Below, piece after piece: positions 1-8,052 of a stretch of DNA of 64,000 nucleotides. Source of the stretch: Paenibacillus periandrae (lineage in GTDB: Bacteria > Bacillota > Bacilli > Paenibacillales > NBRC-103111). The DNA lies in contig NZ_JAJNMU010000002.1 in assembly GCF_022458865.1 (NCBI RefSeq), forward strand, positions 1 through 64,000. Reading direction: 5' to 3'. A model generated the notes under the pieces. The model had not been told where the DNA came from. It saw nothing but the letters and a program-made list of their open reading frames with translations, and did no database searches. Position numbers and translations under genes: made by a program. Each line of letters starts with the position of its first letter. Position 1 is the stretch's first letter.

Positions 1-289
1 CGTCGATGAGCCTAGCAGGTCATATCCCTTTATTTGTTTTCCTGCAAGATATACTTAACCGTATAGGTTTCCCCGTTTTGCGGGCGGGTCACCCAACATC
101 GCCGCCACCTCTGGTTCACTGCATTCCGGGCTGGACTTTGCCTGCAGGCCCTTCGAATTCCCTCTCGCAAGGGACACCCTGCCAATCCTACCCCTCTGGA
201 GTCGGACCTCTACTTCGGCTACGGCACTTTAAAGGGTAAAGTTACCGAGTGGATTTGAACCACTTAGATTGTGCGACTGTGAGGCGCAC
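1..289 (-). mobile_element. Group II intron, class C-like, 5' portion (runs off left edge)
   Basis: Read on the minus strand the segment starts with GTGCGCC at 289-283, the usual 5' end of a bacterial group II intron, followed by a small hairpin (248-264) and then blocks of the form GGTGTCC..GCGA..GGAAT..GAAGG..GGCAAA that I recognise from domain I of class C introns such as the Oceanobacillus one. No protein frame is believable here. Class C introns typically insert just behind Rho-independent terminators, and this one begins six bases after the hairpin of the Nudix terminator. The maturase and 3' end, if present, lie outside the window, so whether it is full length is unknown. Confidence 0.75.
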
Positions 290-295
290 CGCAAA

Positions 296-319
296 AACAG
301 GCTGCCATGGCAGCCTGTT
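296..319 (-). terminator. Rho-independent terminator of the Nudix gene
   Basis: A perfect 24-base palindrome (arm AACAGGCTGCC) is followed on the minus strand by TTTTT. It lies about 45 bases past the Nudix stop codon. The group II intron starts right behind the T-run. Confidence 0.85.
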
Positions 320-364
320 AGTTTATTGAACTCGTATCCGTTAGTGCAATGACTTAATTCAATT

Positions 365-841
365 TCAAACTAATACTTCATATTTGACCCAGCTACTGTT
401 AGTTTGTATTGAGTTCTGAAGTTGAAATAATCCATTATTATTCGAATTAAATGCACGTATAATCTCTTTCGTTAAGTCGATTACCAATGGATCTCGCAAT
501 GCTTCTTCTATTGGTATAAATCTAGCTTCAGCAACCTCATATCCATCAGCACAAATAGTACCTTGCGTTACTTCCATTTCAAATATTAAGTATATCCCGT
601 GTTCTGTCCCACTCGGAAGAGCCCGAACTCCATTTCTCACCCCAATAAGCCTTTTTGCTTTGGTAATTAATCCGGTTTCTTCTTCCACTTCTCTTATTGC
701 AGTTTCTTGAAATGTTTCACCTTCATCAACAAATCCTCCTGGCAGCATCCAATGTCCCTTATTTGCTCCATAAGTAATCATAACAAGAAGAATATGTCCA
801 TCTTTGACGATCAAACCCGCTGCAGAACAAGAAACATTCAT
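365..841 (-). CDS. Nudix hydrolase
   Basis: A 158-residue protein with a complete Nudix box: G-x5-E-x7-REVEEETGL starting at about residue 36 (GGFVDEGET... REVEEETG). The glutamates of the REVEEE stretch bind the divalent metal; the family hydrolyses nucleoside diphosphates linked to another group, but the substrate cannot be told from the sequence. Start ATG at 841 has GGTGAT a few bases upstream. The length is normal for a single-domain member. It stands alone, ends at a strong terminator, and has an intron inserted behind it. Function class is certain, substrate unknown. Confidence 0.9.
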   Translation of the reverse strand: MNVSCSAAGLIVKDGHILLVMITYGANKGHWMLPGGFVDEGETFQETAIREVEEETGLITKAKRLIGVRNGVRALPSGTEHGIYLIFEMEVTQGTICADGYEVAEARFIPIEEALRDPLVIDLTKEIIRAFNSNNNGLFQLQNSIQTNSSWVKYEVLV

Positions 842-1003
842 TTAATCACCATCCGTCATCCATTTTATTGCAATTATAGTGCAAGGAAGATTATAGAGTA
901 AAATAATTAAATTCTATATCTTTTATACCTTATACCTATAAGCCGAGTTTGCAATTTCCCTACCCACAGATATTGAGCATAACTGCCCGTCCCTCAAAGG
1001 AAA

Positions 1004-1032
1004 ACGGCAGCCGATCGTATGCCGGCTGCCGT
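1004..1032 (-). terminator. Rho-independent terminator behind a decayed gene
   Basis: Stem ACGGCAGCCG / CGGCTGCCGT with a 9-base loop, followed on the minus strand by TTTTCCTTT. It would have terminated the gene fragment at 1066-1340. Confidence 0.7.
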
Positions 1033-1065
1033 CATGTCGTGATTGAACTTTCATGATCAGTTAAC

Positions 1066-1340
1066 TTAAGCTGATGTAGAAGCAGACACTTTATCTACTC
1101 TAATTTCAGCATGGTGATAATTTGTCCAATTTCCATTCCCAACAATGTCAATGAGATATATGTCCCCTCCACCTTCCGGACCAGCTTGATCAGGTGTTCG
1201 CGGACCGTTCAATTTTGATGAACGTGTGCATTTCCAAGTATATGATTGTTCTCATCAAAGAAAGTCAGTGTAAGTTCATATTCATAAATCCCGGGTAGTT
1301 TACCACTAATCCATGCTTCAGCAACTGTGTAGTCTTGGAT
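1066..1340 (-). pseudogene. Unrecognised gene remnant, one frameshift
   Basis: On the minus strand two open stretches join through a frameshift near 1213. The first reads ..EAWISGKLPGIYEYELTLTF.., the second ..GGDIYLIDIVGNGNWTNYHH.. and ends at a TAA followed by a good terminator. This composition looks like a beta-rich secreted or structural protein, but I do not recognise the family. Its upstream end abuts the truncated AraC gene on the other strand at about 1340, so an older rearrangement joined two broken genes here. Confidence 0.5.
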
Positions 1341-1911
1341 GACCTATTTTATCACCTTTAGCGGATCCTTGGTTCAGGCGATTCTCAGCGCAATGGGACT
1401 GCATCATTCCAATCTGTACCAGTTGGACACGCCGGAGCTTTTTTATGAGCTGTTCCAAACGTTCATGGAGGACGTACAGCTTAATCCCGAATTGACTGGA
1501 GCAGCAGGGAGCGCTGACGTATACCAGTTCTTCATCTTGCTCAAAACCTGTGGTCATGAAGCCAATGCACCTGCCTTGACTCAACGATACGAACGGTTAA
1601 CCCCGTTGATTCAATGGTTGGAGGAGCAGTACGGCGATCTGGGGATCGGACTTCCCGATATGGCTCGCCAGTTGCATATGAGCCCGTAGCATCTGAATAC
1701 ATTGTTTCGAAACACCTTCGGAACAAGCCCTTATTCGTACTTACTCCAGCTGCGGCTGCAGAAGGCCAAGGAGCTTTTGGCTCAGAAAAGCGAGCTCACC
1801 GTCAAGGCAATCTCTGGCATGGTCGGCTTCACCGATCCGAGTCATTTCGTAGCAACGTTCCGCCGCCTGGAAAGGTTAACGCCGGAGCAATTCAAGAACA
1901 TGTACCAGTGA
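1339..1911 (+). pseudogene. AraC-family regulator, 5'-truncated and with an in-frame TAG
   Basis: Reading one frame from 1339 gives ..WMTYFITFSGSLVQAIL.., the second half of a sensor domain, then the AraC DNA-binding domain (ISGMVGFTDPSHFVATFRR near the end). A TAG at 1687-1689 splits it. AraC proteins usually have Gln here (MSPQHLN-LFR), so a single C-to-T change of CAG explains the stop; the frame stays intact on both sides. The N-terminal sensor part is missing, the sequence switching to unrelated material around 1340. The C-terminal 69 codons alone would still encode most of the helix-turn-helix pair, but no ribosome site precedes them. Confidence 0.8.
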
Positions 1912-2085
1912 GTTGACAGACGAAACAACGACGAATTTCCCTGAAGGGCTGAACGCTCTTCAAGGCTAACCGTGGAAAAACAAATAATATCGCTGGATCG
2001 AATCGCTCTAGGATTGCTCGGCTTTCCAGTTCAGCACACAGAACGCCTGTTCTGTGCTTACGATCGCTTAGCACCCTGCGAAGCG

Positions 2086-2262
2086 TTATCTCCGATCCTT
2101 GATCTCCGGGTAAAACTGATCGAGCAGTTGCTCCGTATCCCTGTCACTGATCGTGTACCAGCTCGTAATATTGAGGTCTGCCGCTCCGACAAGGAAGCGT
2201 ATCTTGCATGCTCCCTAATATCGATGTCCGGCTCAAATGAGGCATACTGCTGAGGAGTCACG
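2086..2262 (-). pseudogene. Unrecognised decayed coding fragment
   Basis: Minus-strand reading gives PQQYASFEPDIDIREHARYASL, then after a one-base frame change near 2198 the continuation GAADLNITSWYTISDRDTEQ..FYPEIKDRR and a TAA stop. The amino-acid content is protein-like in both halves, but I cannot name the family. Neighbours are an AraC pseudogene and an IS6 remnant, so it fits a decayed zone. Confidence 0.35.
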
Positions 2263-2275
2263 ATCAAAAGGAAAG

Positions 2276-2511
2276 ATGATTGATTTCGTGCTATCTGAAA
2301 ATCGAAATGCTCCCGCAGCCAGACGATTCTTCACGAAGGTGTTGACTTCACCACACAACCAAACGCCGCGTGTTATCACCGTCGATAAACACTAGCTTAC
2401 CCTACCGCGGTCCAGCAATTGAAGGATGAGGAGGCTGTAAATCAGGAACATTTTTAGGAAAACAGAAGTATCTCAACAATATATTTGAACAAGATCATCG
2501 ATGCACAAGGA
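2276..2511 (+). pseudogene. IS6-family transposase remnant
   Basis: Three short frames follow each other: IDFVLSENRNAPAARRFF.., then ..LTSPHNQTPRVITVDK, then AVQQLKDEEAVNQE and QKYLNNIFEQDHR. This is the order of the C-terminal half of IS6/IS26-type DDE transposases (TIDF..; PRVI-VDK; YLNN-EQDHR). At least two frameshifts and stops break it, and the catalytic N-terminal half is absent. No terminal inverted repeats were found. Inactive relic. Confidence 0.75.
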
Positions 2512-2643
2512 AAGGACAGGACAGGACAGGTCAATGCAATCATTCGTCTGTCCTCTCTACAGTTGAATTAATCCATAAATTATTTGGTTTTGCGGGTATC
2601 TTTAATTAGTTTCATTAGTTGCACCAAAACCCGCTCACCTCAT

Positions 2644-3456
2644 CTATACCTGTACTATTTCAATAGATACTAGCTTCGAGAAAGGATTTTCGTTCGGATA
2701 GCCCAATGCATTATTTACTAGACGACAACCTTCGATCGCATAATCATTACTAGAATGAGTATGTCCGTAACACCAAATCTTTCCACGAGCTTGAGACAAC
2801 CATTTGGAACCATCAAAGTAGAAAAAGCTTGTGATAGGATCTATCCGATATTTCCCATGCACATTAGACCAATCAGGTCCGACATGAGTAACTACAACGT
2901 TACACTGCTTAAATACTTTTGAGAGTTTCTCCTCTTCCTGAAGAAATATAGGAGACTCGATAATATAATTTACATCATTCATCGCTTGTTTCCACAGTTT
3001 ATGGAGTCTTGCTTTTGTCATACCTAACTCTTGAATGCCAAACGAATAATCGTACCACATCCCTGTACCACCGAATGTTACGCCCTCAATTTCCATCAGA
3101 TTTCCATCTAGCGGAAAAACACCAGGAATTTCTGCTGCATGCTGTTTCATTTCTCCCCAACGATTTATAGAGCTATTGTTATAACGCTCTCGCTGCGCGG
3201 AGGAAATCATATATAAGTCGTGGTTCCCAAATGTAAACAGTACATATTCGTAATACCGCCTAAAGCTTGTCAACATAAGAATATTCTGTTCATTGTAATG
3301 CCCTAAATCACCAGCGATTACTAGGACTTTTGAGGGTTTATCAGGCAATATATCATCAATGAATGAATCTATTTGAGACCTCATTCTATCCACGTTTTGA
3401 ATAAAGGGAATCCAGAATTCAAGATGAATGTCAGAAATCAAATCAAAAGTTTGCAT
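2644..3456 (-). CDS. Calcineurin-like metallophosphoesterase
   Basis: A 270-residue protein with the ordered metallophosphoesterase motifs: SDIH (residues 8-11), AGDLGHYN (about 50), GNHDLY (about 77), VVTHVGPD (about 190) and GHTHS (about 230), supplying the two-metal site. Such proteins hydrolyse phosphomonoesters, diesters or nucleotides; the target is not predictable. Start ATG at 3456 is preceded by AGGGAG at good distance. No signal peptide, so cytoplasmic. It is an intact island between IS remnants, with no obvious operon partner. Confidence 0.9.
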   Translation of the reverse strand: MQTFDLISDIHLEFWIPFIQNVDRMRSQIDSFIDDILPDKPSKVLVIAGDLGHYNEQNILMLTSFRRYYEYVLFTFGNHDLYMISSAQRERYNNSSINRWGEMKQHAAEIPGVFPLDGNLMEIEGVTFGGTGMWYDYSFGIQELGMTKARLHKLWKQAMNDVNYIIESPIFLQEEEKLSKVFKQCNVVVTHVGPDWSNVHGKYRIDPITSFFYFDGSKWLSQARGKIWCYGHTHSSNDYAIEGCRLVNNALGYPNENPFSKLVSIEIVQV

Positions 3457-3596
3457 TGGCTCTCCCTAAATCTGATATTTTAACGGGATCATTCACTGTT
3501 CATCTATCTCGGCCACCACCAGGGTAGACCGAGTTGGAAATCTAGCCACTAAACCGATTAATTCCAAATAACAAATAAACCATGGATGCATCAAAG

Positions 3597-3860
3597 TGAA
3601 CTGCACCTCGTCAAGTAAACAGTAGAAAAAAGAAAATTATCTATCCCACCTGGTTCCGAAATTTTATCGGACTGAGGCTGTTAAATTCCTCTCTAATCTT
3701 TCGTAATTGTAAAAGCATATGTAGGCATCAATATCTGTCTTAAATGCCTGCCTGGTAGCCTGCTGATTTATTTATTGAGTTCTTGTTTCTCTCTTTAGCG
3801 TATTCATGCTTACCTTGTCCCAAGGGCATTTATATGATCCGATACCTCTCGAAACTCTAA
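3597..3860 (-). mobile_element. IS3-family element remnant (3' end)
   Basis: The plus-strand edge at 3597 reads TGAACTGCACC..GTCAAGTAAACAGTAG, a typical IS3/IS150-type terminal repeat. Inward, the minus strand encodes scraps of the OrfB C-terminus: CPWDKVSMNTLKRET, then DIDAYICFYNYERLERNL and, after a frameshift, FNSLSPIKFRNQVG. The rest of the element is missing; its inner border runs into IS66 sequence at about 3860. Confidence 0.75.
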
Positions 3861-4347
3861 TTCGCTCGGGTTCAGGCACTGCGATCACTTCGGCTTCATT
3901 AAATAGGTTCAGCTCCAGTTGATCTGGATGCGTCTTTTCGATGAAGTGCCAAAACGCTTCTGCTGCGCCAGACGGAACTGTTCTTCGTACCATGAGAGCC
4001 TGGCCGACAGTTCCCAAGCTCATGGACTTGTTTGTATTTTGTTGCTCAAGCTCGACGTTTTGCTGCTGGATTTGTTCTCTTCTATGTAAGGGATTCCGAT
4101 TTGAAGATTCGACAGGATACGCGCCTTCTCCTACCGGCTACTACTAAATAGCCGCTTCCGGCGAAACGCGGGGATGCACCTGCTGTTGTGTAAGCGATAG
4201 CCATCGAGCAACCATCGTAGCCTCCCGTTAGGTGAGATGCAACGGAGTTATGCCGTCGGCGGGCCACCCAAACGTGCCGCTCAGTAGCCTGCGATAGCAA
4301 AGCCAAAATCCTATACGGTCCCAATGCGGGATTTTGAGTTCATCGTA
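3860..4347 (-). mobile_element. IS66-family remnant (tnpB end plus tnpC start)
   Basis: Minus-strand reading from about 4346 gives DELKIPHWDRIGFWLCYRRL, ..GTFGWPADG.. and VARWLSLTQQQVHPRVS, the C-terminal part of IS66 TnpB, interrupted by a stop. It is followed by REQIQQQNVELEQQN and SWYEEQFRLAQQKRFGTSS, then after a lost base EKTHPDQLELNLFNEAE, which is the N-terminal coiled-coil region of IS66 TnpC. The element is cut off at about 3860 by IS3 sequence. Clearly non-functional. Confidence 0.8.
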
Positions 4348-4850
4348 TGGGAAATTTTAATCATCGCTCGCCCATATCTTTACTAAATCTCGATAGCTTA
4401 AACTCTATTCTAAATACCACCTCACCGTTAGTAAAATGATCGCCGACTCATATTGAATTTATTTAAATAGATCCATTTCTGTTTCCAAAATAAGTTGCTC
4501 CATCCCATGACTTCATTATCAGTTAAGTTATCATGAATTAGAACTTTACACCACAACCATTTGGAGCAACCTCAGACGAGTTTAAGATGACTTATGCTAT
4601 ATAGCCTTTCCTCAGGCAATCCATTTAAGCAAATACTGTTTGCTGTTTCTTGGATAGACAACCTTAGTTAGGAGTTTGCCTTTTGCACAGTTCGTTCGAT
4701 CAAAATGGACTGTTTAATCATCGCTCTTCATAGATATTGTCGATCTAGAACCACCGTCTTGCATATGCGGTTAGCTTCTTCCACAGGTCCAGTTTATAGT
4801 TGACCGCTTAATCAAACGGCTCTTGGGCAGCGATATCAGCCTTTACTCAC
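4348..4850. other. Gene-free decayed stretch
   Basis: No credible reading frame. Short open bits on the minus strand (for example KLDLWKKLTAYARRWF near 4780) look like further eroded coding sequence, but I could not assign them. No tRNA, hairpin terminator or repeat stands out. Confidence 0.4.
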
Positions 4851-5123
4851 TTATTTTCTAACCCTTTTCCGAAGGTGGCCCACAAAAATTTGATTTGGAT
4901 CATTCGGGTTGTATTTGCGCTTCATCGCTTTTTCAAACTCATCGATCAACTTAGCAAATTCGCTTACATTTGGCTCAAGTCCAAACGTACGCTTCATGTC
5001 TCTATAGTGGCGAAAAAAAGCAGTCTTCGCTTGCTCACAAGGATACCCTAATTGCTGAAGCTCCGAAATAACGCCTTGTGCATAATGTTTTTTCATCATT
5101 CGTCGGTTTATCAACTGAGACAT
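4851..5123 (-). CDS. Hypothetical protein, 90 residues
   Basis: Small basic, helix-rich protein (MSQLINRRMMKK.. to ..GHLRKRVRK) with no membrane segment or signal peptide. The ATG at 5123 has AAAGGA eight bases upstream, which supports real translation. It follows the 5160-5549 gene by 36 bases on the same strand, so the two are probably cotranscribed. I recognise no family. The two neighbouring small genes and the IS debris suggest an accessory cassette, possibly effector/immunity-type, but nothing in the sequence proves that. Confidence 0.6.
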   Translation of the reverse strand: MSQLINRRMMKKHYAQGVISELQQLGYPCEQAKTAFFRHYRDMKRTFGLEPNVSEFAKLIDEFEKAMKRKYNPNDPNQIFVGHLRKRVRK

Positions 5124-5159
5124 TAAGCTATTCCTTTCGATTTAAAGTAAGATCAAACA

Positions 5160-5549
5160 TCAATCCCGATATTTATCAGTTATCCAACGTTCCTTATAAA
5201 AATTTTCAGCATCTTCTACAGGCATTTGTTTTAGGAGTTCCTCAAACTCAATAATGATCATAGCAGCATCCATTGAATCAGCATATCCCACTTTATCGAA
5301 TGCAGCTATTAGTGAACCTACCGACTGTTTTAAAGTAATATGGTTATTTAAAACATAAGAAAAGTTGTCAATAAACAACTCACTATTAGAAAAGGCTGCT
5401 TTTTGAAGAATTGGATCTTTTGTTTTTAGAAACCCACGGATTGATTCAAGATAATTGGCAAAGCCGTTCTCACTCGGTAGTTTATCAATATGACGTTCTA
5501 AAAGATCGATTAAAATATTGACCTTTTCTCCGTCATTTAGCAGTGTCAT
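5160..5549 (-). CDS. Hypothetical acidic helical protein
   Basis: About 129 residues, soluble, predicted mostly helical (..LIDLLERHIDKLPSENG.., ..AAMIIIEFEELLKQMPVED..). I chose the ATG at 5549 rather than the GTG at 5558, because GGGGTG lies six bases before the ATG and would sit inside the longer version. Upstream gene of a likely two-gene unit with 4851-5123. Family unknown; size and charge are like immunity proteins, an inference only. Confidence 0.6.
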   Translation of the reverse strand: MTLLNDGEKVNILIDLLERHIDKLPSENGFANYLESIRGFLKTKDPILQKAAFSNSELFIDNFSYVLNNHITLKQSVGSLIAAFDKVGYADSMDAAMIIIEFEELLKQMPVEDAENFYKERWITDKYRD

Positions 5550-5678
5550 TATTTTCACCCCAATTGTAATTTGTTTTCCACATGTTCTTCTTGACTAACT
5601 ATTGTATTACAAATGTGATGATCTCTTTCTTCACAGATAAGCTGTTTTTTTCATTATTTACCTGCTTAAGCTAAGCCC

Positions 5679-6050
5679 TTAAGTAGGGCACGTTAACCAT
5701 ATCCCTTGCAAATCATCGATTTTCCACTCTAACACTCTGATGTACGCTAACATTTCCTCTTCCGTTTTTCGTGTGATAAATCCAGGAACACCATTCCTTT
5801 CAACCGTTATTATTTTCTCAAAAATATTACTCATTTTACTCACGGGGACACAGTGACTATTTTTAAAACTTAGTATTATTTTCGAAAAGTTTTCCCAATT
5901 GTCCAAACGATTTTGTAACAATATAAGCGTGTAATAATGGTCACAATTTGTGGTAAATGGATATTTATGATATCTCTTGGTTCGTTCAATCGTTGACTTT
6001 ATACTATTTATGTTTTTTTCAACAACTTCCAGCAGCTCGTCCAAAACCAC
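5679..6050 (-). CDS. Hypothetical protein, 123 residues
   Basis: Starts at GTG 6050 with AAAGGA four to five bases upstream. The protein is soluble, with a helical N-terminus (LLEVVEKNINSIKSTIERT) and a C-terminal half ending ..EWKIDDLQGIWLTCPT. No motif or family recognised. It lies just downstream of sigK, separated by an imperfect hairpin (about 6079-6096) without a T-run, so it may or may not share the sigK transcript. Confidence 0.55.
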   Translation of the reverse strand: MVLDELLEVVEKNINSIKSTIERTKRYHKYPFTTNCDHYYTLILLQNRLDNWENFSKIILSFKNSHCVPVSKMSNIFEKIITVERNGVPGFITRKTEEEMLAYIRVLEWKIDDLQGIWLTCPT

Positions 6051-6119
6051 TACGTCCTTTCACTTATAGATTAGAGCCTGCCGTCCAGGCAGACTCGTTA
6101 AAGGTTCATATCCTATTTC

Positions 6120-6821
6120 CTAACGTTTCACCTTATAAAACTCATGATATAGCTTCATCAATGCACGCTTTTCGATTCGCGACACATATGAACGCGAGAT
6201 GCCCAACGACTTGGCAATCTCTCGCTGCGTCCTCTCCTCACCGCCGGCCTCCAGACCAAAACGGCCAACAACGACCTCCCGTTCCCGCTCCTCTAAGATA
6301 TCGAGATTCCGGTAGATCTTCGACTTTTCAATCTTTAGTTGCACTAAATCGGCAACGTCGTCGGCTTCAGACCCAAGAATATCAATTAACGTAATCTCAT
6401 TACCTTCTTTATCTGTTCCAATTGGATCATGAAGGGATACATCCTTACGCGTCTTCTTCAGCGATCTCAAATGCATAAGTATTTCATTCTCAATGCAGCG
6501 TGCAGCAAAGGTGGCCAGCTTGGTGCCTTTGTCTGGGGAAAATGATTCGATCGCTTTGATTAATCCAATCGTTCCGATGGAGATGAGATCCTCCAAATCT
6601 TCACCGGTGTTGTCAAATTTTTTGACGATATGGGCCACAAGCCTCAGGTTATGCTCTATTAACAAATTTCGCGAATGCTGATTACCATCAGCCATTAACC
6701 GAAGGTGCTTTTCTTCTTCCGATTCAGATAGCGGCTGAGGAAAAGCATTGTTTTTTACGTACGAAACCAGCAGAACGACTTCTTTAATAAACAGAGCTAT
6801 TGCTGAAAACAATCCAGGCAC
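6120..6821 (-). CDS. sigK: RNA polymerase sporulation sigma factor, pro-sigma-K
   Basis: Late mother-cell sigma factor. The region [20 protein letters not shown].. through ..[20 protein letters not shown].. (region 2) and [20 protein letters not shown] (region 4 helix-turn-helix) matches SigK closely over its whole length, and the gene is not interrupted by a skin element. A longer frame begins at 6836, but GGGGGTGA lies just before the GTG at 6821. That start gives a hydrophobic pro-sequence of 20 residues before YVKNNAF, as in Bacillus subtilis, where SpoIVFB removes the pro-part. This places the organism among endospore formers. Confidence 0.95.
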   Translation of the reverse strand: MPGLFSAIALFIKEVVLLVSYVKNNAFPQPLSESEEEKHLRLMADGNQHSRNLLIEHNLRLVAHIVKKFDNTGEDLEDLISIGTIGLIKAIESFSPDKGTKLATFAARCIENEILMHLRSLKKTRKDVSLHDPIGTDKEGNEITLIDILGSEADDVADLVQLKIEKSKIYRNLDILEEREREVVVGRFGLEAGGEERTQREIAKSLGISRSYVSRIEKRALMKLYHEFYKVKR

Positions 6822-7110
6822 ACTCGTCACCCCCACGTTGCGATTAGTATTATTTTATGTGGGCGAAAGCCTAAGCGTGCATGTACTTATTAAATTTGAT
6901 GCTTACAACTCAGTAATAACTTTATTTCTTCTGAAGCCTAGTGTAAATAAATTAAAAATTAAGCTGCATGAAAAGGGAGGCCAACCTGATTGCTATTATG
7001 TCTCTTAAAGTTAATTCCTGGAATCTGCTCGTGTATTCAGCATGTGAAAGAATTTATTTATTATCTTTTCCGAGCACCTTGTTAATCGCCATGCGTTGCG
7101 CACAAAAAAT
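6822..7110. other. Intergenic region upstream of sigK
   Basis: AT-rich, no convincing gene. It should carry the sigK promoter on the minus strand (expected sigma-E type); I could not identify a clear pair of boxes. A possible short frame 7054-7266 overlaps a terminator and is not accepted. Confidence 0.4.
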
Positions 7111-7138
7111 AAGCCCCGCCCCGTTCAGGGCAAGACTT
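7111..7138 (-). terminator. Rho-independent terminator after the mgtC-like gene
   Basis: Minus strand: AAGTCTTGCCC, six-base loop, GGGCGGGGCTT, then ATTTTTT; all eleven positions pair when G-T pairs are allowed. Almost the same hairpin recurs at 17066-17093. Confidence 0.8.
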
Positions 7139-7262
7139 AAGCTGTTTATATTTTCAATATTAAGCTTTCGACATGGACCAAAAGAACCGATGCCAATCGC
7201 TTCAACCCTCTTATTCTCAAAAAAACGAACATGCAAGTAAATGCCTACACCATTTATAACGA

Positions 7263-8030
7263 TCACATAGGCAATCGCTGGTGAACCCTCACCCTGTCAT
7301 GGCCAGGACTTGTTTCAACTGAAAGAATGGATTCCAGTCCTTTAATTTGCTCGACCGCCAATAAGATTTTATTCCGGTCCTTAACCTGCAGGTTAAAATA
7401 GAATTGGGTTTTCGCTCTCCCGTCCTCGTCATCCATTTGATCCAAATCATGCGTCATTTTTACATTTATGATTTGAATGCCTTGTTCACTGAACTTATAA
7501 GCAATGTTTCCAAGCATTCCGGGATCATCATGTGCTTTGATCGTGACATCATTACTTCGGCGGTGCCTTAGCAAATACTTCTCCCATTTGTTTAACAGAA
7601 GAAGGCTGATAAGAACCAGAAGCGTCGCAACAAAGGCAGGGTATATAAACCCCGCGCCAATGCACAAGCCTATGCCTGCTACAACCCAAATGGAGGCTGC
7701 CGTGGTTAACCCCTTAACAGAGGAACCATTGCGGAGAATAGCGCCAGCTCCAAGAAAACCAATACCGCTAATGACTTGAGCCGCCAAACGGGCAGGGTCA
7801 ATCCGTACGTTAGCCTCCGCAACAAACTCGGAGAAGCCGTAGATCGAGAGCAGCATAATGGTGGCTGATCCCAAACATACCAAAATGTGTGTACGGAAGC
7901 CTGCTGCATGGTTATGCCACTCACGCTCCATGCCAACCAATCCACCGAGAACAACAGCAAGCACCATCCGCCATATAAGTTCAATGTTGCTTATGAACCA
8001 AATGCTGGATATTCCGTTCAACGTGTTCAC
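7263..8030 (-). CDS. MgtC/SapB-family membrane protein
   Basis: A 255-residue protein. Four or five hydrophobic segments fill residues 15-150, with the family signature GGLVGMEREW (about 28-37), RTHILVCLGSA and GIGFLGAGAILR. The C-terminal 90 residues form an ACT-like soluble domain (ending in VETSPGHDRVRVHQRLPM). MgtC proteins act in the membrane in magnesium and virulence-linked homeostasis by modulating ATPases; the exact role here is unknown. GTG start at 8030 with a weak purine-rich site. It follows the dehydrogenase by 22 bases and ends at a strong terminator, so it may close that operon. Confidence 0.88.
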   Translation of the reverse strand: MNTLNGISSIWFISNIELIWRMVLAVVLGGLVGMEREWHNHAAGFRTHILVCLGSATIMLLSIYGFSEFVAEANVRIDPARLAAQVISGIGFLGAGAILRNGSSVKGLTTAASIWVVAGIGLCIGAGFIYPAFVATLLVLISLLLLNKWEKYLLRHRRSNDVTIKAHDDPGMLGNIAYKFSEQGIQIINVKMTHDLDQMDDEDGRAKTQFYFNLQVKDRNKILLAVEQIKGLESILSVETSPGHDRVRVHQRLPM

Positions 8031-8052
8031 TTCTTTCTTCTCGCTTTCTGAA

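Noticed and set aside
6..239. 77-codon frame on the plus strand
   Set aside because: It runs antisense through conserved structural segments of the group II intron; the composition is Pro/Ser-rich and not protein-like.
1972..2253. 93-codon plus-strand frame
   Set aside because: No family resemblance; the opposite strand shows more protein-like sequence with a frameshift.
2505..2530. Short tandem GGACA repeat
   Set aside because: Only about four units at the end of the IS6 remnant; too short to be a meaningful satellite or CRISPR.
3772..4023. 83-codon minus-strand frame as a gene
   Set aside because: Its N-terminal part is IS66 tnpC read out of frame, and its C-terminal part is IS3 OrfB; it is a chimera of two remnants.
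4082..4324. 80-codon minus-strand frame
   Set aside because: The neighbouring frame of the same strand reads as the IS66 TnpB C-terminus, so this frame is a shadow.
7054..7266. 70-codon frame overlapping the mgtC-like stop by four bases
   Set aside because: The overlap is tempting, but the frame passes through a perfect Rho-independent terminator that recurs at 17066, and there is no ribosome site of note.
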